DNA of 64,000 bases from Corynebacterium provencense (GCA_900049755.1 LT160593.1:1233683-1297682); one strand, 5' to 3'. Numbered from the stretch's first letter, positions 1 to 14,851 are shown. The notes: generated by a model from the sequence alone, not told the origin. Made by a program: numbers and translations.

Positions 1-2601
<2,601 letters not shown>

Positions 2602-2642
2602 GATCTTCGTGATCCTTTCAGGGATGTTCTGTCGGGGGAATT

Positions 2643-3173
2643 CTACAGAGTGGGGCCGGACCGGTTTCCGGAGGGCCGGTCCCCGGAGGGACGGTCGGCA
2701 GGAGGCCGGGCAAGGTGGGACAGTCGTTCAGCCAGCCGTCTGCCGTCGGCCGGCTCCCTGGCGAGCACGAAGACCGTGTCGTCGCCCGCCAGCGTACCGA
2801 CGACCTCGGGGAGCGATGACCTGTCGACGACACTGGCCAGGTACTGGGCGGCACCCGGAGGTGTCCTCAGGACAGCGGTGTTCCCGGACCAGTCCGTACC
2901 GACGAGAAGCTCTCCGAGCACCCGGCGCAGCTTCGCGGGAACATCGGCGGTGAACTCGCTCTCCTGTGAACCCAGGGCATAGAAGGCGCGGCCACCGGAG
3001 CGGACCTTCCTCGCCCCGAGGTCGACCAGGTCACGGGACAGCGTCGCCTGGGTCGTCTCCACCCCCTCCGCCTCGAGGCGTTCAAGGAGGTGTCGCTGGC
3101 TGGGGATGCGGTGGGTCTCGATCAACCTGGCGATGAGGTCCTGCCGCGCGGAACGGGTCAGCGGAACAGCCAT
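2643..3173 (-). CDS. argR: Arginine repressor
   Basis: Hexameric transcriptional repressor that uses arginine as co-repressor and normally controls the arg operon in which it sits. The 176-aa product has an N-terminal winged helix-turn-helix (about residues 5-75, with [14 protein letters not shown] as recognition region). The C-terminal core contains [12 protein letters not shown], whose acidic pair binds arginine in the family. The last ~20 residues are a low-complexity tail with a repeated RPSG element. The ATG overlaps the end of argF by 16 bp, so translation is probably coupled. A candidate operator lies at the argC promoter (8449-8504). Confidence 0.95.
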   Translation of the reverse strand: MAVPLTRSARQDLIARLIETHRIPSQRHLLERLEAEGVETTQATLSRDLVDLGARKVRSGGRAFYALGSQESEFTADVPAKLRRVLGELLVGTDWSGNTAVLRTPPGAAQYLASVVDRSSLPEVVGTLAGDDTVFVLAREPADGRRLAERLSHLARPPADRPSGDRPSGNRSGPTL

Positions 3174-4078
3174 TCGAGCAGTGCCTTCTGTGCGTGCAGC
3201 CGGTTCTCCGCTTCGTCGAAGACCACGGACCGGGGTCCGTCGATGACGCCGGCGGTGACCTCTGATCCACGGTAGGCGGGCAGACAGTGCATGAACACCG
3301 CGTCCGGGGCGGCGTTGGACATCAGTGCCTCGTCCACCTGGAAGCGGCGCAGGGCGGTGGTGTCACGGTCGGCGTCCATCCCCATCGACACCCACGTGTC
3401 GGTGATGACGACATCTGCCCCGGTGACATCCGGTTCCCCGATGACCCGCAGGGTCGCACCGGTCTCGTCGGCGCGGAGCTTCGCCCGGTCGATGAACCGC
3501 TGCTCCGGCTGGAAACCCTCCGGGGCGGCGATGGTGATGTCGACCCCGGCGGTGGTGAAGCCGAGCATGTAGGAGTTCGCCATGTTGTTGGCGCCGTCAC
3601 CCAGGTACACCGCCTTCACACCGCGCAGGTCCCCCTTCTTCTCCTTGATCGTCAGGAGGTCGGCGAGGATCTGGCAGGGGTGGAAGTCGTCGCACAGGGC
3701 ATTCACGATCGGAACTGTGGCGGTCTCCGCCATGTCGTGGAGGTTCTGGTGGGCACCGGTGCGCCAGACCACCGCGTCGACGAACCGTGACAGCACCGCT
3801 CCGGTGTCCTGGTAGGACTCTTTCTTGCCCATCTGGGACTTGCCGGAGTCCACGACAATGGGGTGCCCTCCGAGCTGGTGGACGCCGACGTCGAAGGAGA
3901 AACGGGTACGGGTGGAGGTCTTGTCGAACAGGATCGCCACCGACCTGTTCTCCAGGCTCTTCCGGATCGGGTTGCGCTTCATCTCCAGGCCCAGTTCCAG
4001 GACCTCTGCCTGTTCCGCGACGGACAAGGAATCGTCGGCGAAGATGTGGTGGGGCGCGGATTCCACGGGGGAGTTCAC
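3158..4078 (-). CDS. argF: Ornithine carbamoyltransferase
   Basis: Transfers a carbamoyl group from carbamoyl phosphate to ornithine to make citrulline. The 306-aa product has the carbamoyl-phosphate motif STRTR near residues 55-59, the [11 protein letters not shown] block and the ornithine-side HCLP motif near the C-terminus. The start is GTG at 4076-4078. It overlaps the argD stop as GTGA, a 4-bp overlap typical of coupled translation. At the other end it overlaps argR by 16 bp. It sits in the middle of the arg operon. Confidence 0.96.
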   Translation of the reverse strand: MNSPVESAPHHIFADDSLSVAEQAEVLELGLEMKRNPIRKSLENRSVAILFDKTSTRTRFSFDVGVHQLGGHPIVVDSGKSQMGKKESYQDTGAVLSRFVDAVVWRTGAHQNLHDMAETATVPIVNALCDDFHPCQILADLLTIKEKKGDLRGVKAVYLGDGANNMANSYMLGFTTAGVDITIAAPEGFQPEQRFIDRAKLRADETGATLRVIGEPDVTGADVVITDTWVSMGMDADRDTTALRRFQVDEALMSNAAPDAVFMHCLPAYRGSEVTAGVIDGPRSVVFDEAENRLHAQKALLEWLFR

Positions 4079-5247
4079 TTGAGCAGCTCCTTGAGTACGG
4101 CGACGGCCTCACGGACGTCGGTGTCGGTGATGTTCAGGGGCGGGACGAGCCGGAGGACATCCTCCGCCGGCTGGTTGAGCAGGAGACCTGCCTCCAGTGC
4201 ACGGGCCGTGAAACCCGGGCGAGGTTCCCTCAGGACCACCCCCAGCATCAGGCCACGTCCGCGGACATGGTCCACGGCGTCCAGGTCGCCGAGGGCGGTG
4301 CGCAGGTACTCCCCCTGCCGGTTGACGTTGTCGAGGATGTTCTCCGCGATGACGGTGTCGATCACGGCATTGCCGGCGGCGCAGGAGACCGGGTTACCGC
4401 CGAACGTGGACCCGTGCTGGCCCGCCGACAGCAGCTGGCCGGCGGGTGTGGCGGCGACACAGGCTCCGATCGGGAGACCACCGCCGAGCCCCTTGGCCAG
4501 GGTGACGACATCCGGGAGGACGTCCTCGACCTGGTAGCCGAACCACCGGCCGGTCCTGCCCATGCCGGCCTGGACCTCGTCGACGATCATGAGGACGCCG
4601 AACTCGTCGCAGAGTTCGCGGACCCCGGTGAGGAACCCGTCCGGGGCCGGTACCACACCGGTCTCCCCCTGCACGGACTCGAGGATGACCGCGGCGGTGT
4701 CGTCCGGGGCGACGAGGATGAGCTCGCGCAGGGCGTCCAGGTCACCGTAGGGGTAGAACTCCACTCCGGCCGGCATGGGCTCGAACGGGGCCCGCTTACC
4801 GGGCTGCCCCGTCATCGCCAGTGATCCCATGGTCCGGCCGTGGAAACCGTGCTCGGCGGCGAGGATCCGTGACCTGCCGGTCAGGCGGGCGGTCTTGAAC
4901 GCAGCCTCGTTGGCCTCCGCTCCGGAGTTCGAGAAGAACACGTGGGCGTCCGGGGAGATGAGCCCGCGGAGCTTGTTGGCCAGGGCGATGACCTGGGGGT
5001 GCGCGAAAATGTTGGAGGTGTGGCCGAGGGTCGCGATCTGCTCCGACACCGCCCTGACCACCGCGGGGTGCGCGTGACCGAGGGCGTTGACGGCGATACC
5101 GGCGAGCAGGTCGATGTACTCTCTTCCCTCGGAATCCGTGACCCGGGACCCCTTTCCCGAGACAAGTTCGATCGCCGGGGTGCCGTAGGTCGGCATGACC
5201 GCGGCCTCCCAGGCTGTCTTCCAGTCATTCGTCCGGTTGTCAGGCAT
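4075..5247 (-). CDS. argD: Acetylornithine aminotransferase
   Basis: PLP-dependent class III aminotransferase that converts N-acetylglutamate semialdehyde to N-acetylornithine, and may also serve lysine synthesis. The 390-aa product shows the class III layout: [12 protein letters not shown] for phosphate binding, [12 protein letters not shown] for the cofactor aspartate, and the Schiff-base lysine in [14 protein letters not shown] at about residue 250. Its ATG overlaps the argB 3' end by 8 bp and its stop overlaps the argF GTG. Confidence 0.96.
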   Translation of the reverse strand: MPDNRTNDWKTAWEAAVMPTYGTPAIELVSGKGSRVTDSEGREYIDLLAGIAVNALGHAHPAVVRAVSEQIATLGHTSNIFAHPQVIALANKLRGLISPDAHVFFSNSGAEANEAAFKTARLTGRSRILAAEHGFHGRTMGSLAMTGQPGKRAPFEPMPAGVEFYPYGDLDALRELILVAPDDTAAVILESVQGETGVVPAPDGFLTGVRELCDEFGVLMIVDEVQAGMGRTGRWFGYQVEDVLPDVVTLAKGLGGGLPIGACVAATPAGQLLSAGQHGSTFGGNPVSCAAGNAVIDTVIAENILDNVNRQGEYLRTALGDLDAVDHVRGRGLMLGVVLREPRPGFTARALEAGLLLNQPAEDVLRLVPPLNITDTDVREAVAVLKELLK

Positions 5248-6175
5248 TGGGCGACTCCCAGTCGTCAGGGGCGATCATCGTTCCGATACCGCCTTCAGTC
5301 ATGAGTTCGAGTATCACGGAATGCCGTTCACGTCCGTCGATGACGTGGGCGGCGGAGACACCGGTGCGCACCGCGGACAGGCAGGCCTCCATCTTGGGGA
5401 TCATGCCGGCGTCGAGACCGGGGAGGATCTTCTCCAGTTCAGCAGGCGCGATACGCGAGACCAGTGACCCCCTGTCCGGCCAGTCCGTGTACAGCCCCTC
5501 GACATTGGTGAGGATGACGAGCCTTTCGGCACCGACGGCGGCGGCAAGGGCACCGGCCGCGGTGTCGGCGTTGATGTTGTACACGTTGCCGTCTTCGTCG
5601 GGGGCGAACGGTGCGACGACCGGGATCCGGCCGGCGTCGATGAGGTCCATCAGCGCTGTGGCGTCCACCTGCGCGATGTCCCCCACCCGGCCGAGGTCGA
5701 TCTCCTCGCCGTCGACGACGACGTTCTTCTTCACCGCGGTGAAGAGCCCGGCGTCCTCACCCGAGGTGCCGACAGCGAAAGGACCGTGCTGGTTGATCAG
5801 GTTGACCAGTTCACGGCCGACCTTCCCGAACAGGACCATGCGGACGTACTCCATGGTCTCCGGGGTCGTGTAGCGCAGCCCCCCGATGAACCGGCCCTCG
5901 AGCCCGACCTTGTCGAGCATTTCGGTGATCTGGGGTCCACCGCCGTGGACGACAATGGGGTGTGCGCCCACGGTGCGGAGAAACGCCATGTCGGCGGCGA
6001 AGGCGGCCTTGAGGTCGTCGTCCACCATCGCATTTCCGCCGTACTTCACGACGACGATCTTCCCGCGGTAGTGCAGCAGCCAGGGCAGAGCTTCGGCGAG
6101 GACGTCTGCGCGGATCGCCGGCGAAAGCTCGGTGACGCCGCGGTAGACGACCTTCTCTGGTGCGGTTTCAGTCAT
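5240..6175 (-). CDS. argB: Acetylglutamate kinase
   Basis: Phosphorylates N-acetylglutamate at the expense of ATP; in corynebacteria this is the arginine feedback-controlled step. The 311-aa amino-acid-kinase-fold protein has VVKYGGNAM near residues 42-50, HGGGPQI for substrate binding and the nucleotide-side [16 protein letters not shown] segment. An N-terminal extension of about 25 residues precedes the kinase fold, as in arginine-sensitive hexameric forms. It lies 18 bp after argJ and overlaps argD by 8 bp. Confidence 0.96.
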   Translation of the reverse strand: MTETAPEKVVYRGVTELSPAIRADVLAEALPWLLHYRGKIVVVKYGGNAMVDDDLKAAFAADMAFLRTVGAHPIVVHGGGPQITEMLDKVGLEGRFIGGLRYTTPETMEYVRMVLFGKVGRELVNLINQHGPFAVGTSGEDAGLFTAVKKNVVVDGEEIDLGRVGDIAQVDATALMDLIDAGRIPVVAPFAPDEDGNVYNINADTAAGALAAAVGAERLVILTNVEGLYTDWPDRGSLVSRIAPAELEKILPGLDAGMIPKMEACLSAVRTGVSAAHVIDGRERHSVILELMTEGGIGTMIAPDDWESPNA

Positions 6176-6193
6176 GGGGTCCTGTCCTTCCGC

Positions 6194-7402
6194 TCAGGAG
6201 CTGTACGCGGAATTGATGTGGACGTACTCGTGGGAGAGGTCCGTGGTCCAGACCGTGGCATGCCCCGGACCTCCGGTGCCCAGGTCCACGTGGACGTCGA
6301 TGTCCGGTCCTGAGAGGTCTACGTCACGTGCCCCCGGTGCACCGGTGGCGTCGACGCAGACGGGGTGCCCGTTGAAGCTGACGGAGATCTTCTCCGCGTC
6401 CATGGGCACCGGGGCCATACCCACGGCTGCGAGCGTCCTCCCCCAGTTCGGGTCCGAACCGAACATGGCGCACTTGAAGAGGTTGTCACGACCCAGGACA
6501 CGTGCCGCTGTCTTGGCGTCCCCGTCGGTGGCTGTGCCGGTGACGGTCACGGTGACGCGCTTGGTCACGCCCTCGGCGTCCCCCTGGAGCTGGCGGGCGA
6601 GATCGAGGCAGACCTGATGGACCGCGTCCCGGAACTCCCCCTCCGACGGGGTGACCCCCGACGCCCCGTTGGCCATGAGGATCACGGTGTCATTCGTGGA
6701 CGTGGAACCGTCGATGTCGATGCAGTCGAAGGTGACCTCTACCGCCGAGCTGAGGTAGGGCGCCGGATCATCGACATGCGCATCGGTGGTGAGCACCACC
6801 AGCATGGTGGCCAGGGACGGGGCCATCATGCCCACACCCTTGCCCATGCCTCCCAGCGTCCAGCCGTCACCGTGGTACACCGCCTGCTTGACGACAGTGT
6901 CAGTGGTCATGATCGCGGTCGCCGCCGCAAGACCCGCCTCCCGGGAACCCGCCGAAGGCTCCTTCACCGCGGTGGTGACCGTGGCGACCCCGGCCAGCAG
7001 CTTGTCCATCGGGAGTGTGTCTCCGATGAGACCTGTGGAACACACCGCGACCTCGGACGCCGGGACGCCGAGCGCCTCCCCCACCGCCGCGGCGGTGGCT
7101 TCGGCGTCACGGTCACCCTGTGCACCGTTGCAGGCGTTGGCGTTGCCCGAATTGAGGATCACGGCACGGAAGGTGCCGTCGTTGTGCGCGCGGGTGTACT
7201 TCACCGGTGAGGCGAAGACCTTGTTCCGGGTGAACACTGCAGCTGCGGTGTACTCGGGCCCTTCGTTGACGACCAGGGCCAGGTCCGGTTTACCGGACGG
7301 CTTGATTCCCGCGGTCGTCGCTGCTGCCCGGAATCCCGACGCTGCGGTCACTCCGGTGGTCTGTTCTGTCATTGTCTCTGCTCCGTCTGTTGCGGTTGTC
7401 AT
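6194..7402 (-). CDS. argJ: Glutamate N-acetyltransferase (ornithine acetyltransferase)
   Basis: Transfers the acetyl group from N-acetylornithine to glutamate, closing the acetyl cycle. The protein self-cleaves before a threonine, and the expected site is visible in [15 protein letters not shown], where the ATML threonine is the nucleophile. [15 protein letters not shown], the [10 protein letters not shown] block and the C-terminal HINSAYSS match the family closely. I chose the ATG at 7400-7402 (402 aa) because an AGGTGA lies 5 nt upstream. The in-frame ATG at 7370-7372 gives 392 aa beginning MTEQTTG and is nearly as good. It lies 17 bp after argC. Confidence 0.95.
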   Translation of the reverse strand: MTTATDGAETMTEQTTGVTAASGFRAAATTAGIKPSGKPDLALVVNEGPEYTAAAVFTRNKVFASPVKYTRAHNDGTFRAVILNSGNANACNGAQGDRDAEATAAAVGEALGVPASEVAVCSTGLIGDTLPMDKLLAGVATVTTAVKEPSAGSREAGLAAATAIMTTDTVVKQAVYHGDGWTLGGMGKGVGMMAPSLATMLVVLTTDAHVDDPAPYLSSAVEVTFDCIDIDGSTSTNDTVILMANGASGVTPSEGEFRDAVHQVCLDLARQLQGDAEGVTKRVTVTVTGTATDGDAKTAARVLGRDNLFKCAMFGSDPNWGRTLAAVGMAPVPMDAEKISVSFNGHPVCVDATGAPGARDVDLSGPDIDVHVDLGTGGPGHATVWTTDLSHEYVHINSAYSS

Positions 7403-7419
7403 GTCGGTCACCTGTCCGG

Positions 7420-8442
7420 TCACAGACCTGACATGGGAAGACCTGCGGTCTCGTCCCAGCCCTGCATGATGTTGAGGCACTGCACTGCAGCTCCCGCGGT
7501 CCCCTTGGTGAGGTTGTCGATCGCACTGGTGGCCACCACCACCCCGTCGGTGACGGTGACCTGCAGGTGGCACATGTTCGTCCCGACCACGTTACGGACC
7601 TCCGGCTGCTCTCCCTCCGGGAGCAGCAGCAGGAAGGGTTCGGCCGCGCAGAAGTCCCGGTAGGCTTCGCGGATCTCCGTGTCGGTGCCGCGTGCCCGGG
7701 CGGTGACGGTGGTGAGGATTCCCCGTCGCAGGGGGGCGAGGACCGGGGTGAAGGTCACGTGAACGTCACCGCTGTGCATGCCTTCGGGAAGCACCCGACG
7801 GATGTTCTGCGCCATCTCGGGGGTGTGGCGGTGGGTGCCGACCTTGTAGGCCCGCAGGTTGGACATGGTCTCGCCGCCGAGCATGCTCACGGTCGCCTTC
7901 TTTCCCGCCCCTGTCACGCCGGTGACGGAGACGACCGAGACCGCCGGGCTCATCAGTCCGGCGTGCATGGCGGGCAGCAGCGCGAGTGTCGCCCCGGTGG
8001 GGAAGCATCCGGGCACGGCGACGCCGGTCGCGCGGGCCAGGATGTCCCTGTTACCGGGAAGCTCGGGGATCCCGTAGGGCCAGCTGCCCGGCCAGGGACC
8101 GCCGTAGTAGGCGTCCCAGTCCTCCCTGGAGACCAGTCTGCGGTCTGCCCCGCAGTCGAGGACCTTCGTGTCCCCCAGATCGAGGGAGGAGGAGACCCCG
8201 TGCGGAAGTGCGAGGACGGCGACATCATGGTCGGCCAGCACTTCGGCGGTCGTGTCTCCGACGATGCGGTCCGCGAGCTGCGGAAGTCCGGGGACCAGGG
8301 AACCGAAGCGTTCCCCGGAGTTCGATGCCCCGGTGAGTGCTCCGATGGTGAAGTCCCGGTTGTACCCGGGGTGACTGAGGAGCAGGCGGAGTGCCTCTCC
8401 GCCGGCGTATCCACTGGCGCCGGCCACTGCGATCGAAATCAT
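7420..8442 (-). CDS. argC: N-acetyl-gamma-glutamyl-phosphate reductase
   Basis: NADPH-dependent reduction of N-acetylglutamyl phosphate to the semialdehyde. The 340-aa product has an N-terminal Rossmann motif ([15 protein letters not shown], about residues 8-22). The catalytic cysteine lies in VPGCFPTGA at about residue 146, and HRHTPEM occurs in the C-terminal half. This is the first gene of the arg operon. No Shine-Dalgarno sequence precedes the ATG; instead a -10 hexamer ends 6 nt before it, so the operon mRNA is probably leaderless (see the promoter entry). Confidence 0.96.
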   Translation of the reverse strand: MISIAVAGASGYAGGEALRLLLSHPGYNRDFTIGALTGASNSGERFGSLVPGLPQLADRIVGDTTAEVLADHDVAVLALPHGVSSSLDLGDTKVLDCGADRRLVSREDWDAYYGGPWPGSWPYGIPELPGNRDILARATGVAVPGCFPTGATLALLPAMHAGLMSPAVSVVSVTGVTGAGKKATVSMLGGETMSNLRAYKVGTHRHTPEMAQNIRRVLPEGMHSGDVHVTFTPVLAPLRRGILTTVTARARGTDTEIREAYRDFCAAEPFLLLLPEGEQPEVRNVVGTNMCHLQVTVTDGVVVATSAIDNLTKGTAGAAVQCLNIMQGWDETAGLPMSGL

Positions 8443-8448
8443 CGTGTC

Positions 8449-8504
8449 AGTATGCCCCCGGCGGCCGCAGAGCGCAAGTTATGCACTATTCCGAGTTTTA
8501 TGCA
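8449..8504 (-). promoter_or_regulatory. arg operon promoter with ArgR-like half-sites
   Basis: On the minus strand TTGCGC (8472-8477) and CATACT (8449-8454) are separated by 17 bp and placed so that transcription would start at the argC ATG. Two copies of TTATGCA read on the plus strand (8479-8485 and 8498-8504) lie 19 bp apart. They overlap and flank the -35 element, as expected for ArgR boxes (TGCAT-type half-sites). Assignment to ArgR is an inference from the half-site sequence, position and the argR gene in the operon. Confidence 0.6.
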
Positions 8505-8513
8505 ATCTGCGGG

Positions 8514-11090
8514 TCAGGCCCGCAGTACCGCGCCGACCTTCTGCGCCGCCGAGGCGACAGCTGCCTCCCTCGCCCTGGACGCCTCGTCCTCGGTAAGGGT
8601 CCGGTCCGGCGCCCGGAACCGCAGCGAATAGGTCAAGGATCGCTTACCCTCACCGAGGGTGTCGGAACGGTACTCGTCGAACAGCCTGAGGGACTCGAGC
8701 AGGCTTCCCGCGCCTTCCGCCAGAGCAGCCTCCACATCTGCCGCCGGAGTCGTCTCGTCGACGACCACCGCGACATCCTGGTAGAGGGCAGGGAACGGTG
8801 ACAGAACCGGCCGGGGGAACCGGGGACGCGTAGGTACGGCATCCAGGTCGATCTCCAGCGCGACAGTCCGCGGCGGAAGATCCGCCCGTTCACACACCTG
8901 GGGATGCAGCTCACCGGCATGTCCGACGACCACGGGACCGTCATCGCCCTCGACAAGGATCTCGGCGCACCGACCGGGATGCCACGGCAGGTACGCGGCA
9001 TTGCGCAGACTGACGTCGACCCCTGCCGCCCGGCCGATGACCCTGGCCGCTTCAAAGGCGTCCGCAGCGGTGTAGGGCCGGGCCGGGCCCCAGGTTCCCT
9101 GGAGTTCACGGGCACCGGCGGCGATGACGGACACGTGCAACGGCTGCCGGGGAAGGGACGCCGCCAGGGCCGCGATCTCCTCCTCGGACGGACGACCCGA
9201 CGTCGACGGCATCGGAGACACACCCGAGGTCTCCGTGGGCAGAGTCACCTGCTCCACACCGAACAGTCCGAGGTCCTTCTGTCCCCGGGTGATGTTACGG
9301 CGCAGCGAGTCGATCATCGACGGCAGAAGAGTCGTCCCGATGGTTGAGACGTCGCTCTCCAGGGGATTGAGGACCCGTACCGCGTTGCGGCGGGGGTCAT
9401 CGGCGTCCAACCCCCACACGTCGAAGGTGTTGTCGGGGATGAAGGGCCCCGGAAGGATCTCCAGCCAGCCGTTCCACGCCAGGGCATGCCCGACCGCCCG
9501 GCGCATCCTCTGCCTGGGGGTCAGTCCCCTGCCCGCAGGGGCCGTGGGGATCACAGAAGGAATCTTGTCGAGCCCCTCCAGCCGGAGGACCTCCTCGACC
9601 AGGTCCGCCGGCATCGTCAGATCGGGTCTCCACGTCGGGGGCGTCACCTCGATCGCCATCGCACCGTTGGAGTCCCGCTCGCCGGTGGCGGTCACGGAGC
9701 AGCCGACTTCGGTGAGACGCCCGACCGTGGTGCCGGAGGGGTAGACCATCCCCGCGGTCCGTCCGGGTGCCGAGGTGTGCATCGCAATGACGGGCATCTC
9801 CGGAACACCGCCGACGATCGTCGACCCGGGCATCACCGTCCCGCCGGCGATACGGCTGAGCAGGGCGACCGCGAAATCCAGTGCAGCCTCCACCGTAGCG
9901 GGATCAGTCCCGCGCTCGAACCTGCGGGACGCCTCCGACGACAGCCTGTGACGCCGTGACGTCCTCGCCACGGTGATCTGGTCGAAGTGCGCGGCCTCGA
10001 AGTAGACGTCGGTGGTGTCCGGTGTGATCTCCGAGGTGGACCCTCCCATCACACCGGCGAGCGACTGGATACCGGTCGCGTCGCAGATGACGACATCCTC
10101 CTGCGACAAGGTCCGCTCCACCCCGTCCAGGGTGGTGAGCTTCTCTCCCGCCGCGGCACGACGGAGGTGGAGGTCACCGGTGATCCGCCCGGCGTCGAAC
10201 GCGTGCATGGGCTGCCCGAGGAGGAACATCACGTAGTTGGTGACGTCGGTGGCTGCATTGACCGGACGCTGACCGCACAGGAGCAGTTCACGCTGCATCC
10301 AGTACGGGGACTCCACCGTCGGATCGATGCCCGTGACCCCACGGATGCCGAACCGCGACGCCTTCGTGTCCGGGTCCACCGTCACGGCAGGAAGGGCACC
10401 GGGGGCCGACGACGATGGCAGTCCCGCGAGAAGATCTGTCGGCAGTGCCGCCGCCGCCGGATCCAGGGCCGGATCCCGGTAGGTCAGGCCGAAAGAGCTG
10501 GCAAGCTCCCTGGCGAGCCCACGGGCGGACAGCGCATATCCCCGGTCCGGGGTGATGTTGACCTCGAACACCGTGTCATCGAGACCGAGGAAGCCCCGGG
10601 CGTCCTGCCCGACCACGATCCGGGGGTCAGCGGCCTCCGCACCCCGCAGAGCGATGATCCCCGCCGTCTGCACCGAGGCCAGCCCCAGCTCCGCGGCAGA
10701 GCACATCATCCCCTCGGACACCTTGCCGTAGGTCTTCCTGGCCGCGATCTCGAAACCACCCGGCAGTACAGCCCCCGGCAGGGACACCACGACAGTGTCC
10801 CCCTTCCGGAAGTTCCTCGCACCGCAGATGATGTGCTGCGGCTCGCCGGTACCGTTCGCGTCAGCGACGTCGACCTCGCAGTACCGGATCGGCTTCTTGA
10901 AACCTTCCAGCTCCTCGAAGTCCACGACCCTGCCGAAGACGACGGGCCCGGTGGATCTCTCGATGTGCCTGAAACCCTCGGTCTCGAAACCGACCCGGAC
11001 GAATCCGGCGTCCATCTCCTCGCTCGTGACGGAGAAAGGCGCGGTGGAGGTCCGGAGCAGACGGGTGAGCCAGTCCTGGGAAATCAGCAT
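8514..11090 (-). CDS. pheT: Phenylalanyl-tRNA synthetase beta subunit
   Basis: Large subunit of the alpha2-beta2 enzyme that charges tRNA-Phe. The 858-aa product has the expected order of a tRNA-binding domain (IICGARNFRKGDTVVVSLPGA, about residues 80-105), B3/4 editing region, B5 domain and the C-terminal ferredoxin-fold anticodon-binding domain (YQDVAVVVDETTPAADVEAAL to RSLTYSLRFRAPDRTLT). It is slightly longer than most bacterial PheT. It follows pheS by 110 bp on the same strand, with a stem-loop in the gap. Confidence 0.97.
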   Translation of the reverse strand: MLISQDWLTRLLRTSTAPFSVTSEEMDAGFVRVGFETEGFRHIERSTGPVVFGRVVDFEELEGFKKPIRYCEVDVADANGTGEPQHIICGARNFRKGDTVVVSLPGAVLPGGFEIAARKTYGKVSEGMMCSAAELGLASVQTAGIIALRGAEAADPRIVVGQDARGFLGLDDTVFEVNITPDRGYALSARGLARELASSFGLTYRDPALDPAAAALPTDLLAGLPSSSAPGALPAVTVDPDTKASRFGIRGVTGIDPTVESPYWMQRELLLCGQRPVNAATDVTNYVMFLLGQPMHAFDAGRITGDLHLRRAAAGEKLTTLDGVERTLSQEDVVICDATGIQSLAGVMGGSTSEITPDTTDVYFEAAHFDQITVARTSRRHRLSSEASRRFERGTDPATVEAALDFAVALLSRIAGGTVMPGSTIVGGVPEMPVIAMHTSAPGRTAGMVYPSGTTVGRLTEVGCSVTATGERDSNGAMAIEVTPPTWRPDLTMPADLVEEVLRLEGLDKIPSVIPTAPAGRGLTPRQRMRRAVGHALAWNGWLEILPGPFIPDNTFDVWGLDADDPRRNAVRVLNPLESDVSTIGTTLLPSMIDSLRRNITRGQKDLGLFGVEQVTLPTETSGVSPMPSTSGRPSEEEIAALAASLPRQPLHVSVIAAGARELQGTWGPARPYTAADAFEAARVIGRAAGVDVSLRNAAYLPWHPGRCAEILVEGDDGPVVVGHAGELHPQVCERADLPPRTVALEIDLDAVPTRPRFPRPVLSPFPALYQDVAVVVDETTPAADVEAALAEGAGSLLESLRLFDEYRSDTLGEGKRSLTYSLRFRAPDRTLTEDEASRAREAAVASAAQKVGAVLRA

Positions 11091-11176
11091 GGGGTGTTAC
11101 TCGGTTCCTTGAGAAATGGGGGAAGGGGCGGGAGAAAAACAGTCGGGGAACAACGGGAGGTGGATGGCGGTGGAGG

Positions 11177-11198
11177 GGCGGTCAGGGAGGAGACCGCC
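11177..11198 (-). other. Stem-loop between pheS and pheT
   Basis: Perfect 7-bp stem (GGCGGTC, 11177-11183, with GACCGCC, 11192-11198) around an 8-nt loop, directly after the pheS stop. No U-run follows, so it is not a classical terminator. It could stabilise or modulate the pheS-pheT message. The rest of the 110-bp gap is G-rich with no ORF. Confidence 0.4.
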
Positions 11199-11200
11199 TC

Positions 11201-12280
<1,080 letters not shown>

Positions 12281-12323
12281 TCAACAGCCGGAAGACAATC
12301 CTAGCAACCCGGAGGCCGGCCGT

Positions 12324-13259
12324 TCACACCCGGGCGACACGTCCGGTCTCGTAGAGACAGACAGCCGCGGCGGTGACGAGGTTGAAGGACTCTGCCCGGC
12401 CGTGCATGGGGATCTGCACCCGGATGTCGGCCAGGTCCTGCCAGTCCCCCAGACCGTGGGCCTCGTTGCCGAACAGCCAGGCGATCTTCTGCCGGAGAAG
12501 AGGCTGCGCGCCGTCCGTCGAAACCGAAGCCTCGTCCAGGGTCACATCGCCGTCCCCCGAGGTCGCCAGGACCAGGTAACCGTGGTCGTGGAGCCTGTCG
12601 ATGACTTCCGGCACGCCGGTGGACCTCGCCACAGGAAGGTGGAAGAGGGAGCCCGCCGATGACCGGACCGCCTTACCCCCCTGCGGGTCCACGGTCTCCC
12701 CCGCGAAAATGACGCCCACGGCACCGGTGGCGTCCGCGACCCGGATGAGGGCACCTGCGTTCCCCGGCTCGGATGTCTCCACCGCGACCGCGAGGACGCT
12801 CCCGTCACCGGCCCGGTCGCCGCGGTCCAGGACCTCCCCGAGGTCGACAAGCTGTGACGCGCACAGTGCGAACAGGCCGGTGGTCGTCACCGACTCGCTG
12901 AGGGCGTGGGCTGCCCGGTCAGTGATGAGATGCACGCGGACGCCTCCGTCTCCGTCGCCCTCGAAGCTGTCGAGTTCCTCCCCGAAGGACGCGAGTGCGT
13001 CTTCCGTGGCGAAGACCTCGACCACTGTTCCGTAGCTCAGGGCCGAGGTCACGGCATTCGACCCCTCGGCGAGGAACCTTCCGGCCTTCCGGCGTGCCGC
13101 CGCCCGGTGGAGCTTGGCTGCGGAGACGATCCGGGGGGTGCGCTCCGTGAACGGTTCGTCACCGGTGCGGCTGCGCCAGTCCCGGCAGAGGGGGGACGCC
13201 GGGGACCCCGGAACCGGAGGGCGGGTCGCGGACGAGGGTGAGGACGGGCTGTCGGTCAT
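12324..13259 (-). CDS. RNA 2'-O-methyltransferase, SpoU/TrmH family
   Basis: Predicted S-adenosylmethionine-dependent methylation of a ribose in rRNA or tRNA. The 311-aa product has an N-terminal substrate-binding part (SAAKLHRAAARRKAGRFLAEG). Three SpoU motifs follow: VETSEPGNAGALIRVADATG, the IAWLFGNEAHGL block and the C-terminal IPMHGRAESFNLVTAAAVCLYE, which forms the SAM-binding knot. The neighbourhood between rplT and pheS matches the mycobacterial gene annotated tsnR, but the exact target base is not determinable. The start has TAGACT 7 nt upstream and no ribosome site, so a leaderless message is likely. Confidence 0.9.
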   Translation of the reverse strand: MTDSPSSPSSATRPPVPGSPASPLCRDWRSRTGDEPFTERTPRIVSAAKLHRAAARRKAGRFLAEGSNAVTSALSYGTVVEVFATEDALASFGEELDSFEGDGDGGVRVHLITDRAAHALSESVTTTGLFALCASQLVDLGEVLDRGDRAGDGSVLAVAVETSEPGNAGALIRVADATGAVGVIFAGETVDPQGGKAVRSSAGSLFHLPVARSTGVPEVIDRLHDHGYLVLATSGDGDVTLDEASVSTDGAQPLLRQKIAWLFGNEAHGLGDWQDLADIRVQIPMHGRAESFNLVTAAAVCLYETGRVARV

Positions 13260-13289
13260 GTGCTCGAGTCTATCGGGCCCCCGGACGCG

Positions 13290-13325
13290 AAAACCGCACC
13301 GCCCGTGGGAACGGGCCGGTGCGGT
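13290..13325 (-). terminator. Rho-independent terminator of infC-rpmI-rplT
   Basis: On the minus strand downstream of rplT a GC-rich hairpin forms from 13317-13325 with 13293-13301 (9 bp). It is extended by a 5-bp inner stem across a one-base bulge, and is followed by TTTT. It ends the ribosomal operon before the methyltransferase start. Confidence 0.85.
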
Positions 13326-13361
13326 CGGGCGTGGCGTCCGGGTGCGGACGTCTCTGAGTCG

Positions 13362-13745
13362 CTACTTGGCGACTGCAGCGTTGACGTCCTCGGGGAGGGC
13401 TGCCTTCGCGGCGGCGACGAGAGCGGCGAAAGCGGCCTGGTCGGAGACTGCGAGCTCCGCAAGGTTCTTCCGGTCAACTTCGATGCCGGCGAGTCGCAGA
13501 CCCTGGATGAGACGGTTGTAGGTGATGTCGTTGGCCCGGGCGGCGGCGTTGATGCGCTGGATCCAGAGCTTACGGAATTCACCCTTGCGGGCGCGACGGT
13601 CGCGGAAGGCGTAGGTCTTCGAGTGGAGGACCTGCTCCTTGGCCTTGCGGTAGAGGCGGGAACGCTGGCCCCGGTAGCCGGAAGCCTCGTTGAGGATTTC
13701 GCGGCGCTTCTTCTTAGCGTTCACAGAGCGCTTGACACGTGCCAT
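13362..13745 (-). CDS. rplT: 50S ribosomal protein L20
   Basis: Early-assembling large-subunit protein that binds 23S rRNA. The 127-aa sequence has the conserved start [18 protein letters not shown], the [24 protein letters not shown] block and the [10 protein letters not shown] motif. It is the third gene of the infC-rpmI-rplT operon, with an AAAGGACG ribosome site. The operon terminator is 37 bp downstream of the stop. Confidence 0.98.
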   Translation of the reverse strand: MARVKRSVNAKKKRREILNEASGYRGQRSRLYRKAKEQVLHSKTYAFRDRRARKGEFRKLWIQRINAAARANDITYNRLIQGLRLAGIEVDRKNLAELAVSDQAAFAALVAAAKAALPEDVNAAVAK

Positions 13746-13803
13746 GATGGACGTCCTTTACAAACTAATTGACGGTAGTCGGGTTCAGGGGGTGCAGGCG
13801 CTC

Positions 13804-13998
13804 TCAGGCCTTGCCCAGAAGTCGCTTGATGCGCTTGGTGTCGTCACCGGACACGTCGGTGGTGCCCTTCAGGCGACGGGTGCGGGTGGAGGGCTTGCCC
13901 TCGAGAAGGTGGCGGCGGTTGGCCTGCTCGCGACGGAGCTTGCCGGAACCGGTGACCTTGATGCGCTTGGCGGTGCCCTTGTGGGTCTTCTGCTTCAT
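13804..13998 (-). CDS. rpmI: 50S ribosomal protein L35
   Basis: Small basic large-subunit protein, 64 aa, the normal length. [20 protein letters not shown] and the [20 protein letters not shown]-terminus are diagnostic. An AAGGA ribosome site precedes the ATG. It is co-transcribed with infC upstream and rplT downstream. Confidence 0.97.
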   Translation of the reverse strand: MKQKTHKGTAKRIKVTGSGKLRREQANRRHLLEGKPSTRTRRLKGTTDVSGDDTKRIKRLLGKA

Positions 13999-14058
13999 CG
14001 TGGATCCTTAAATTCTCGTTGCGCCCGTACCGTTGGGCACGGGTGGCGTGGCGGAAGG

Positions 14059-14580
<522 letters not shown>

Positions 14581-14851
14581 GAGAACTCCTCAGTAGCAGT
14601 GGTAGAAACGTGTACCGCGTACTGCGAGTGTGTGCGGACGTGACACGTCCCCATGGATCCCCCACGGTGTCACCGACGCCGCACGTCAGACAGTTGTGGT
14701 CCGCCGTCCACCACAGACGACGGAGCAACAGCTGATATGACCCGGACCCTTCCTCGCGGCGGTTCCAGGTGGGAGATGCTCCACTTGCAGCCTGCCAGAG
14801 ATGACAGGCGGTAGTAACCAGGAGTGTAGCAGCCGTATCAGGACAGACCAA
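14581..14851 (-). promoter_or_regulatory. infC operon promoter and long leader
   Basis: On the minus strand TTGGTC (14846-14851) and TACACT (14823-14828) are spaced by 17 bp, placing the start near 14816. This leaves an untranslated leader of roughly 235 nt before the AUC start. The leader contains short hairpins, for example GTGGT...ACCAC and GGTGACACC. I see no convincing conserved ORF in it. A ribosomal-protein-binding leader is possible but not shown by the sequence. Confidence 0.6.
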
